A stretch of DNA of 64,000 bases from Lachnospiraceae bacterium (GTDB lineage Bacteria > Bacillota > Clostridia > Lachnospirales > Lachnospiraceae). Below are positions 54,098 through 60,949 of the stretch, in pieces. The stretch lies in contig JAQVCW010000014.1 in the NCBI GenBank assembly GCA_028689585.1, positions 1 to 64,000 on the forward strand, in the 5' to 3' direction. Numbering within the stretch: position 1 is the stretch's first letter; each line of letters begins with the position of its first letter. Made by a program: the position numbers and the translations under genes. The notes under the pieces were generated by a model that did not search any database, was not told where the DNA came from, and saw only the letters and a list, made by a program, of their open reading frames with translations.

Positions 54098-55039
54098 ATG
54101 AAACAGGAATGGAAAACGGTGGTTGCCACACAGAATTTAAGTAAAAAGTATGGAAATCAGTACAGTGTGAAGCAGATTAATCTGGAGGTTCCGGAGCATG
54201 CGATTTATGGTTTTCTGGGGCCCAACGGGGCAGGGAAATCCACCACACTAAAGATGCTGCTGGGACTGACAGAGCCCACAGAGGGGAGTATCCGGATCTT
54301 TGGAAAACCGGTGGAGGCGAAAAACAGAATCGAACTGCTTCGGCAGACGGGTTCGCTGATCGAATCACCCAGCTATTACGGCCATTTGACGGGAGAGGAT
54401 AATCTGAAGCTGGTGGCTGCGCTGAAAAATGTGAATGAAAATCAGATACCGGAGATTTTGTCGATTGTAAACCTGGAGGAGCAGAAAACGAAGAAGGCAG
54501 TTCATTATTCGCTGGGAATGAAGCAGCGGCTGGGGCTGGCGATGGCACTGCTGGGATTTCCCAGACTGCTGATCCTGGACGAACCTACCAATGGGCTGGA
54601 TCCGGCCGGAATTCAGGAAATGAGAGAATTGATTGCGTCGCTTCCGGGAATTTATGAGATGTCGGTCATCGTGTCCAGCCATATGCTGAGTGAGATTGAT
54701 CTGCTGGCAAATTATGTGGGAATTATTGACAGAGGAAACCTGATTTTCCAGAATTCCCTGGAGCAGCTGCATTTACAGAGCAGAGGCAATCTGCTGCTGC
54801 GGGTCGATCAGCCGGAGCGGGCAAAAATAGTGCTGCAGCAGAGAAAGATATCTGCAGTAATATCGGAAGGGAAATTGCTGCTTTCGCCCATGCGGGATGT
54901 GGATGCAGGCAGAATTGCCAGACTTTTGATGGAAGAAGGCATGGAAATTTATCGGATGGAAAGCCATGAAAAGACACTGGAGGAAATCTTCTTGTCTCTG
55001 ACCCACGGATCGGCAGAAGGGAGTGGGCATCTTGAATAA
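54098..55039 (+). CDS. ABC exporter ATPase, bacitracin/lantibiotic-immunity type
   Basis: A 313-residue ATPase of the BcrA/LanF group: GPNGAGKST (Walker A, about 43-51), SLGMKQRLGLAMALLG (signature), LLILDEPTNGLDPAG (Walker B). It forms an operon with two ABC-2-type permeases and lies opposite a two-component system, a common layout for peptide-antibiotic sensing and immunity. The substrate is not known. Confidence 0.93.
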   Translation: MKQEWKTVVATQNLSKKYGNQYSVKQINLEVPEHAIYGFLGPNGAGKSTTLKMLLGLTEPTEGSIRIFGKPVEAKNRIELLRQTGSLIESPSYYGHLTGEDNLKLVAALKNVNENQIPEILSIVNLEEQKTKKAVHYSLGMKQRLGLAMALLGFPRLLILDEPTNGLDPAGIQEMRELIASLPGIYEMSVIVSSHMLSEIDLLANYVGIIDRGNLIFQNSLEQLHLQSRGNLLLRVDQPERAKIVLQQRKISAVISEGKLLLSPMRDVDAGRIARLLMEEGMEIYRMESHEKTLEEIFLSLTHGSAEGSGHLE

Positions 55040-55793
55040 TTATTTAAAACTGGAATTCAGAAAAAATCATATGGGAATGCTGCTGTTTCTTACCGCCGCT
55101 TTTTTGGGATTGAATTTGATGTGGCTCATGATCAGCCTGCAAAATCCCAATGAATCGCAGCTTCACTGGGGATGGATGATGATGTTGGCGCAGATGCCGA
55201 TCATAGGCGCAGTGCTGTCACCCACATTTATGGCGGTCATCGCCAGCCGCATTGCGGATGTGGAGCATAAAGGGAGCACATTTAAACTGCTGTATACCCT
55301 GCAGTCCAGGACTTCACTTTATCATGCGAAGCTTCTGCTGGGAATGATTTTTGCAGCGGGGATCAGCATTGGCCAGGCCCTGGTTTTGATTGCGGTGGGC
55401 AATATCGTACATTTTGAGGGCAGCGCGCCGGTTGAGAAAATTACCTTATACTATATAATGAGTTTTGGTGTGACCTTTGCCAGCTATCTGCTGCAGTTGG
55501 ACTTGTCCCTTCGGTTCCGCAATCAGATGGCACCGCTGGCAATCGGCATTCTTGGATCTTTCTGCGGCTTATTTGTCATGTATCTCTATCAGTTCAGGAT
55601 TCTGCAGCATATCGTCCTGTGGACTAATTATGTAACGCTGTCAGCATCCGTGATGTCTTCTTATGATCCAGAGACACGTATTGTCCAGTACGAGTGGTGC
55701 CCGGTAAACTGGTACGGCATAGCGGCTGTTGGTGTATGGACAATCATGTTATATTTGTGGGGCCGCAGGATGGCCGAAAGGAGAGAAGTATAA
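55032..55793 (+). CDS. ABC-2-type permease, lantibiotic-immunity family (first)
   Basis: About 253 residues with six transmembrane helices, starting NNYLKLEFRKNH, typical of MutE/EpiE-like permeases. I prefer the TTG at 55032, which has AAGGGAG about eight bases upstream and overlaps the ATPase stop, over the GTG at 55023, which sits on the ribosome site. Confidence 0.88.
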   Translation: MNNYLKLEFRKNHMGMLLFLTAAFLGLNLMWLMISLQNPNESQLHWGWMMMLAQMPIIGAVLSPTFMAVIASRIADVEHKGSTFKLLYTLQSRTSLYHAKLLLGMIFAAGISIGQALVLIAVGNIVHFEGSAPVEKITLYYIMSFGVTFASYLLQLDLSLRFRNQMAPLAIGILGSFCGLFVMYLYQFRILQHIVLWTNYVTLSASVMSSYDPETRIVQYEWCPVNWYGIAAVGVWTIMLYLWGRRMAERREV

Positions 55794-55794
55794 A

Positions 55795-56508
55795 ATGTTA
55801 AAAAGGACGATTTATGCGGAAACAAAGAAGCTGACCGGTAATCCCGTCTGGATTCCGTTCCTCATACTGCCTCTTTTGTCCACGCTGATAGGAACCCTGA
55901 ATTTCACTAACAATCTGGGATTATTAAGCAATACCTGGGAAAATCTCTGGACTCAGAATACCTTATTTTTAAGTTACTTTTTCTTCCCGGCTCTGGTGGC
56001 CACCTGTTGTGCCTTCCTATGGCGGATGGAATTTTTTGAGCATAATATGAATCTTTTTCTGACGGTTCCGGTCCGCAGGAGCAGCCTGATCCTCGGAAAA
56101 TATATGATTGCGGTCTGCGTGACAATTCTGTCGGTGCTCTGGACCTTACTTCTGTATCTTCTCAGCGGCTGGATCATCGGGATACCCCAGGGCCTTCCCA
56201 AGCAGATGCCGGAATGGATTTTATGCGGAATTCTGGGAAGTGTGACGATATGCAGCGTTCAACTGTTTCTGTCGCTGCTGATCCAGTCCTTTGCGGTACC
56301 CATTGGCATTGCACTGGCAGGCGGCGTTCTGGGGATTGGATTTTTAAGTAAAGGACTGGCCAACTTCTGGCCATATGCATTGTTTGCCTACGGGCTTCGG
56401 GCCAATAATCCGGATATGAAATTTGAGTTTCTGCCGTTTCTGGCGAGCAATCTGATCTTTACAGTGCTGTTTTTGCTGCTGACTGTCAGGAGGCTGAAAA
56501 AAAGATAA
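55795..56508 (+). CDS. ABC-2-type permease, lantibiotic-immunity family (second)
   Basis: A 237-residue membrane protein with about six helices. The ATG at 55795 has GGAGAG upstream and begins one base after the previous stop; the longer frame from 55729 lies inside the first permease. The N-terminus MLKRTIYAETKKL resembles LanG/MutG-type subunits. It completes the two-permease, one-ATPase exporter. Confidence 0.9.
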   Translation: MLKRTIYAETKKLTGNPVWIPFLILPLLSTLIGTLNFTNNLGLLSNTWENLWTQNTLFLSYFFFPALVATCCAFLWRMEFFEHNMNLFLTVPVRRSSLILGKYMIAVCVTILSVLWTLLLYLLSGWIIGIPQGLPKQMPEWILCGILGSVTICSVQLFLSLLIQSFAVPIGIALAGGVLGIGFLSKGLANFWPYALFAYGLRANNPDMKFEFLPFLASNLIFTVLFLLLTVRRLKKR

Positions 56509-56618
56509 ACACGGGGACGGTTCTTCCAAACGGGCAAGGGGGACGGTTCTTTCGAGAAAGAACCGTCCCCCTTGCCCGCTTGGAAGAACCGTCCCCGTTT
56601 TTTACCGTCCCCGTGTTT
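56509..56618. repeat. GGGGACGGTTCTTCC palindromic repeat, copy 2
   Basis: Nested palindromes: ACGGGGACGGTTCTTCCAA with its complement, enclosing CGGGCAAGGGGGACGGTTCTTTC and its complement; GTTTTTT follows. At the end of the exporter operon it probably terminates transcription. Confidence 0.92.
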
Positions 56619-56628
56619 AAAAAAAACA

Positions 56629-56675
56629 TTACACAAAAACTTAGTCTGTGTTATAATTGGTTAGAAAGAACTAAC
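56629..56675 (+). promoter_or_regulatory. promoter with GTTAG/CTAAC operator ahead of the MBL gene
   Basis: TTACAC, a 17-bp spacer, then TATAAT (56652-56657). The inverted repeat GTTAG-N6-CTAAC (56660-56675) covers the expected start point, and a further ACTAAC follows at 56684. The spacing resembles MarR/TetR-type sites, but no matching regulator gene is intact nearby. Confidence 0.7.
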
Positions 56676-56693
56676 ATACGGTGACTAACAGAT

Positions 56694-56789
56694 ATGTATA
56701 AGAAGTTAACCAAAGAAGAATTTGATCATGCTGCAGAGAAATTTAATGATAGTGATCCGAGTGTATATAATTTATGCAGAAAGGATTAG
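56694..56789 (+). pseudogene. 31-codon ORF, probable 5' remnant of a lost gene
   Basis: Begins MYKKLTKEEFDHAAEKFND and stops after NLCRKD. The helical, well-formed N-terminus with an abrupt stop, behind a good promoter and operator, suggests the front end of a truncated gene. The 95 bp that follow hold no frame. Confidence 0.5.
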
Positions 56790-56885
56790 CCGGATACCTG
56801 TTATTAACAAATTGTGCAAAAAGGGTTTCGACTGCATTGTGTTGTTCGAAAGAAATATTGATAAACGGAACAGGAGGAAATCATA

Positions 56886-57752
56886 ATGTCAAAAAAAGCA
56901 TCAAAGTTTCAAACGGTTTTTATGTCACTTACTTATCGTGGAAAAGGAGTGTTTAAACCGCTTAATACTGGAATGATTGATGAGCATGTTGGATGTATCC
57001 GCGAATACGTTGCCAATATTTTCTTCTATAAAAAAGAGGGTACAACGATCATGATTGACGCTGGATACAGTTATGAAAGGCTGGGAGAAAAGCTGAATTG
57101 GCTCGACATCAATCCCAGGGATATCAAGCATGTGCTTGTCACACATCAGGACACTGACCATGTGGGAGCCTTAGAAAGAGATAGTGAAGGATTATTTAAC
57201 CAGGCAACAATTTATGTAGGAGAAGTGGAGAATAGATATCTTACAAAAGAGGTTCGACGAAAGGTGAAATGGGGCCTTTACAAATTGCCATATGTTACGA
57301 TTGACAACAATAAGGTTCTTATAAAGGATGGACAGGTTTTTTATATTGATAATATCAAGATTGAAGCAATTTTAGTGCCGGGACATACCTGGGGACATCT
57401 TGTTTATTTAATAGATGATACTTATCTGTTTGCCGGAGATACAATTTGGTTTGGGGCGGATGGAGGATACAGTTTCCTTTCATCTCTTGCAGAAAGTAAT
57501 GAGGTGGCATTACAATCACTTGCCCGTTTAGAAAAAAATCTGCGCTCTCGTAATACTCCTATAAAAATTATTACCGGTCATACAGGATGGAGTGACAGCT
57601 TAGATTTCGCATTTGCACATACAGCTCAAATATGCCATGACGCAAAGAAGCAAAAACCAGTGGATCCGAAGGCGCCTTATGATGGATATGATGAGGAAGA
57701 TGACACGATGCAGCTTGCCAAAACGCAAAGGCTTGCAAAAGCAAATTTGTAA
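56886..57752 (+). CDS. metallo-beta-lactamase-fold hydrolase
   Basis: A 288-residue MBL-fold protein. The metal motif reads THQDTDHVGA, with Asp in place of the second His of the usual HxHxDH; further ligands are in PGHTWGH, FAGDTIW and ITGHTGW. The substrate is unknown. Start: AGGAGG at nine bases. The C-terminal tail is charged and probably disordered. It is the first intact gene behind the GTTAG/CTAAC operator. Confidence 0.88.
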   Translation: MSKKASKFQTVFMSLTYRGKGVFKPLNTGMIDEHVGCIREYVANIFFYKKEGTTIMIDAGYSYERLGEKLNWLDINPRDIKHVLVTHQDTDHVGALERDSEGLFNQATIYVGEVENRYLTKEVRRKVKWGLYKLPYVTIDNNKVLIKDGQVFYIDNIKIEAILVPGHTWGHLVYLIDDTYLFAGDTIWFGADGGYSFLSSLAESNEVALQSLARLEKNLRSRNTPIKIITGHTGWSDSLDFAFAHTAQICHDAKKQKPVDPKAPYDGYDEEDDTMQLAKTQRLAKANL

Positions 57753-57890
57753 AAACGGGGACGGTTCTTCGGCGGGCAGGGGACGGGCAAGGGGGACGGC
57801 AGGGGGGACGGGCAAGGGGGACGGTTCTTCCACGGAAGAACCGTCCCCCTTGCCCCCCCTGCCCGCCGAAGAACCGTCCCCGTTTTTTAC
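57752..57890. repeat. GGGGACGGTTCTTCC palindromic repeat, copy 3
   Basis: The largest copy: outer GGGGACGGTTCTTCGGCGGGC and its complement, inner GGGGGACGGTTCTTCC / GGAAGAACCGTCCCCC, with extra GGGGACGGGCAAGG units, then GTTTTTTAC. Situated directly after the MBL stop codon. Confidence 0.92.
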
Positions 57891-57900
57891 CCGTTTTTTA

Positions 57901-57929
57901 TTGACAGAATGAAAGGCTTGTGCTATATT
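57901..57929 (+). promoter_or_regulatory. promoter of the manganese riboswitch
   Basis: A perfect TTGACA, a 17-bp spacer, then TATATT. Confidence 0.82.
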
Positions 57930-57942
57930 ATCTCTAACCAAA

Positions 57943-58083
57943 TAAGAGGGAGTAGCCAAACATCCACATAGCAGATATTTTATGGATGAATTTGAAATCG
58001 TCAATCGGCACCGAGAGATGCCCGTATCAAATGAGATGGCAAGACTTTTACTGTGAAATCGTCATGGTAGGGGTCTTTTTTTA
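57943..58083 (+). promoter_or_regulatory. yybP-ykoY (manganese) riboswitch with overlapping terminator
   Basis: Conserved blocks are GGGAGTAGCC near the 5' end, ATCGTCAAT in the middle and GGCAAGACTTTTAC at the 3' end, all hallmarks of the yybP-ykoY class, which senses Mn2+. The 3' strand AAGACTTTTAC can instead pair with GTAGGGGTCTT just before a T run, forming a terminator (58041-58083) that excludes the aptamer. The nearest downstream gene on this strand is a flotillin. Confidence 0.92.
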
Positions 58084-58320
58084 TACCTGAAAATCATCCA
58101 TGACAGGGAACACAGTGGAGGAAAGCCCCGGCGATCTTGGAAAGCTGGAAGGAAGGAGGGAAAAAGCTGACGCTTCCGAAATGATTTGGTTTTACAGTGG
58201 GAAGATGTTTTCCGAAAATAGCAGTGAAGAATGGCTGAATGATTGACGGGACCATTGCTTTTTGGAGAAAATATCAAAATTTTACGAACGGGATGTTGAA
58301 AACCCGTAGAGGGAGGACTT
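58084..58320 (+). other. leader between Mn riboswitch and flotillin
   Basis: About 237 bp. It contains a 48-codon frame (58100-58246) with no ribosome site, probably not translated, and a short ACGGG / CCCGT hairpin just before the flotillin ribosome site. No terminator or second promoter was recognised, so the riboswitch transcript can run into the flotillin gene. Confidence 0.6.
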
Positions 58321-59880
58321 ATGTCTGATATTATTTCATTGCCGGTAATTATAATCATTATTGTTGCAGCATTAATTATACTTCTTTTTTCACTGGGGTA
58401 TGTAAAGGCCCCGCCAGATATGGCGTACATTATTTCCGGTATGAAGAAAAAATCAAAGATCGTAATCGGCAGGGCCAGCATCAGGATTCCATTTCTGGAG
58501 AGGCTGGATAAACTGAACTTAAGACTGATTGCCATTGATGTAAAGACCAGCAATGCAGTGCCCACGGCAGATTATATTAATATCAATGTGGATGCTACCG
58601 TAAATGTGAAAATAAGCAACAATCCGGATACACTTCGTCTGGCGGCAGAAAACTTTTTAAATAAGAATACAGAGTACATAGCCGGAGTGGCCCGAGAGGT
58701 TCTGGAAGGCAACGTGCGTGAGATCGTCGGCAAGATGCGTCTGGAGGAAATGGTGTCAGACCGCCAGAAGTTTGCAAATCTGGTAAAAGAGAACGCGGAG
58801 CCGGATCTGGCAGCCATGGGACTGGACATCATCAGCTTTAATGTACAAAATTTTGTGGATTCCAATGAGGTGATTGAGAACCTTGGTATTGATAATATTG
58901 TAAAAATTAAAAAGGCCGCAGCCATTGCCCGTGCGGAAAGTGAGAGAGATATCAAGGTCGCACAGGCGGCGGCAGATAAAGAATCCAATGATGCAGCAGT
59001 GGCCGCGCAGACGGAAATTGCCAAGAAGCAGAATGAACTGGATATGAAGAAATCGGAGCTGAAGCAGGAAGCGGATGTGAAGAAAGCGATGGCGGATGCG
59101 GCTTATCAGATCCAGAAAGAAGAGCAGCGTAAAACGATCGAGATCAGCACGGCCAATGCGGATATCGCAAAGCAGGAGCGGGAGATCGAGCTGAAGCAGA
59201 AAGAGGTGGCGGTAAAAGAGCAGTCTCTGGAAGCAGAAGTAAAGAAACAGGCAGAAGCCGATAAATATGCAGCACAGCAGAAAGCGGATTCCGTACTGTA
59301 CCAGCGCCAGAAGGATGCAGAAGCAAAACAGTTCGAAGCGCAGCGGGAAGCAGAAGCCAGAAAGGCTCAGGCAGAAGCAGACCGTTTTGCAAAGGAACAG
59401 GAAGCAGAGGGTATCCGTGCGGTAGGTGAAGCTGAGGCAAAAGCAATTGAGGCCAGAGGTCTTGCCGAGGCGGAGGCCATGGAAAAGAAAGCGGAAGCTT
59501 ATGCGAAATACAACAAGGCGGCTGTGGCAGAGATGATGATCAAGGTGCTGCCGGAAATTGCAGCGAAGATCGCAGAACCTCTGGGACAGATTGACAAAAT
59601 CACCATCATCGGCGGAGACGGAGGCTGCAACGGAGTAGAACAGGTGGCCGGAAATGTGCCTGCAGTCATGACCAAGCTGTTTGAGAGCATGAGAGAAACC
59701 ACAGGAATTGATCTGGCGGAGATCGTCAAGGCGGATACCTATGATGCGAAGGTGAACCGGAACATTAATCTGCAGGGGCTGGATGGAGTGAAAGTGACGG
59801 TACAGTCGGAGGCAAAGCCAGAGCAGAAGCCGGAGCCAGAGCTGAAACCAGAGCTGAAACCAGAGCTAAAGTCAGAATAG
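58321..59880 (+). CDS. floT: flotillin-family (SPFH) membrane scaffold protein
   Basis: A 519-residue protein with an N-terminal transmembrane helix (about 8-27), an SPFH domain (about 28-200; GRASIRIPFLERLDKL, IDVKTSNAVPTADYININ) and a long coiled coil rich in EAEAKQ/EAEARKA (about 200-400). A C-terminal domain follows, then a low-complexity tail of PELK repeats. Flotillins organise functional membrane microdomains. The start has AGAGGGAGGAC upstream. The in-frame sequence after the TAG stop continues the same Lys/Pro/Glu tail for 32 codons, so the stop looks recent. No NfeD gene is adjacent. Confidence 0.95.
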   Translation: MSDIISLPVIIIIIVAALIILLFSLGYVKAPPDMAYIISGMKKKSKIVIGRASIRIPFLERLDKLNLRLIAIDVKTSNAVPTADYININVDATVNVKISNNPDTLRLAAENFLNKNTEYIAGVAREVLEGNVREIVGKMRLEEMVSDRQKFANLVKENAEPDLAAMGLDIISFNVQNFVDSNEVIENLGIDNIVKIKKAAAIARAESERDIKVAQAAADKESNDAAVAAQTEIAKKQNELDMKKSELKQEADVKKAMADAAYQIQKEEQRKTIEISTANADIAKQEREIELKQKEVAVKEQSLEAEVKKQAEADKYAAQQKADSVLYQRQKDAEAKQFEAQREAEARKAQAEADRFAKEQEAEGIRAVGEAEAKAIEARGLAEAEAMEKKAEAYAKYNKAAVAEMMIKVLPEIAAKIAEPLGQIDKITIIGGDGGCNGVEQVAGNVPAVMTKLFESMRETTGIDLAEIVKADTYDAKVNRNINLQGLDGVKVTVQSEAKPEQKPEPELKPELKPELKSE

Positions 59881-59979
59881 GAGCCGAAGGAGAAGCTGAA
59901 ACCAAAGCGAAAGCTAAAGCCAGAGCAGAAGCCGGAGAAAGAGCCGGAAACAAAGTCAGAGACAAAACCGGAAATGTAG
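59881..59979 (+). other. in-frame continuation of the flotillin tail past the TAG
   Basis: Thirty-two sense codons (EPKEKLKPKRK ... TKSETKPEM) follow the flotillin stop in the same frame and with the same composition, then another TAG. This suggests the tail was once longer, or that rare readthrough extends it. Confidence 0.7.
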
Positions 59980-60004
59980 TGTAAAATGAAATAGGAAAGT
60001 CTGG

Positions 60005-60038
60005 AGCGTGTCAGAAGATTGCTTTCTGACACGCTTTA
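60005..60038 (+). terminator. flotillin terminator
   Basis: AGCGTGTCAGAA / TTCTGACACGCT, a perfect 12-bp stem with a short T tail. Confidence 0.85.
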
Positions 60039-60063
60039 GATTGTGCCGGGTTTTCCATGAAAA

Positions 60064-60117
60064 TTTGACATGCAGCGTCAGTCCATTTGCGATCAGCAAA
60101 TTCAGGATGGTCTGATG
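60064..60117 (+). repeat. 54-bp palindromic repeat, copy 2
   Basis: TCAGTCCATTTGC and GCAAATT...ATGGTCTGA; compare 12548-12601. Loop and stem positions vary together in part (CAGTCCAT pairs with ATGGTCTG here and ATGGGCCG there). It lies 23 bp upstream of the HAD gene start. Confidence 0.8.
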
Positions 60118-60139
60118 CTTGGTGAGCGGAGGATATAGG

Positions 60140-60778
60140 ATGAACAGAATAAAAAACCTGATATTTGATGTGGGCGATGTGCTGATTCAGTATCGCTGGA
60201 AAGATATGCTGATGGACTGCGGACTTTCGGAACCGGACGCTGCCAGGATCGGGAGGGAACTGTTTGATGATCCGGATCGTCTATGGAGCGTATTCGATCT
60301 GGGAACAATGACCGAAGATGAAGTGATTGCAGAATTCTGCCGCAAGTATCCGGAGGATGCGGAGATGATTTCGTGGTTTATACATCATGGAGAGTATATG
60401 CATGCGCCAAGGCCTGCCGTATGGAAGCTGGTACACCAGTTAAAGAGCCAGGGCTACGGCATTTATTTATTATCAAATTATCCAGAACGGTTATTTAAAA
60501 AGCATACGGAATATGCTGACTTTATGAATGACATTGACGGATTGATGGTTTCCTATATGATACATAAGGCGAAGCCGGATGCGGCGATCTATGAGGCGCT
60601 TTTTCAAAAATATGACCTGAAGCCATCGGAGTGCATGTTTTTTGATGACAGAGCGGAAAATGTTCAGGCGGCAAAAGAGCTTGGCATGTCTGCCGTCCGG
60701 GTCATGTCCCAGGAGGGGCTGCTGGAGGATTTGAGAAGAATCGAAGAATTCAGAAAGAAAAGAATGACGGCTTATTAA
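60140..60778 (+). CDS. HAD-superfamily phosphatase (YihX-like)
   Basis: About 212 residues. Motif I is IFDVGDVLIQYRW (nucleophile Asp), motif II LLSNYP, motif III Lys in HKAKPDAAIYEALF, motif IV FFDDRAENVQAA. Together they match the YihX-like sugar-phosphatase branch of HAD-IA. The ATG at 60140 has GCGGAGG upstream and is preferred over the frame start at 60119. The substrate cannot be told from sequence. Confidence 0.92.
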   Translation: MNRIKNLIFDVGDVLIQYRWKDMLMDCGLSEPDAARIGRELFDDPDRLWSVFDLGTMTEDEVIAEFCRKYPEDAEMISWFIHHGEYMHAPRPAVWKLVHQLKSQGYGIYLLSNYPERLFKKHTEYADFMNDIDGLMVSYMIHKAKPDAAIYEALFQKYDLKPSECMFFDDRAENVQAAKELGMSAVRVMSQEGLLEDLRRIEEFRKKRMTAY

Positions 60779-60875
60779 GATGCTGGCAGAGTGGAGGGGG
60801 ATCCGGCGAACGAAGTGTCTTTGAACTATGGGTTTTTGGACTTTGAAAAAGAAATAACAGATATTCCGGAACGTC

Positions 60876-60903
60876 TTGACGAACGTCACATTTGTGGTAT
60901 ACT
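60876..60903 (+). promoter_or_regulatory. araB promoter with palindrome over the -35
   Basis: TTGACG, a 16-bp spacer, then TATACT. The perfect palindrome TGACGAACGTCA (60877-60888) overlaps the -35 box, a position suited to repression, possibly by the ROK regulator encoded after araB. Confidence 0.72.
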
Positions 60904-60949
60904 TAAATAGAAACACATTTTAAAATACTTTTAAAAAGGTGAATTACAT

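Noticed and set aside
58100..58246. 48-codon frame between the Mn riboswitch and flotillin
   Set aside because: No ribosome site upstream; kept only as a note in the leader description.
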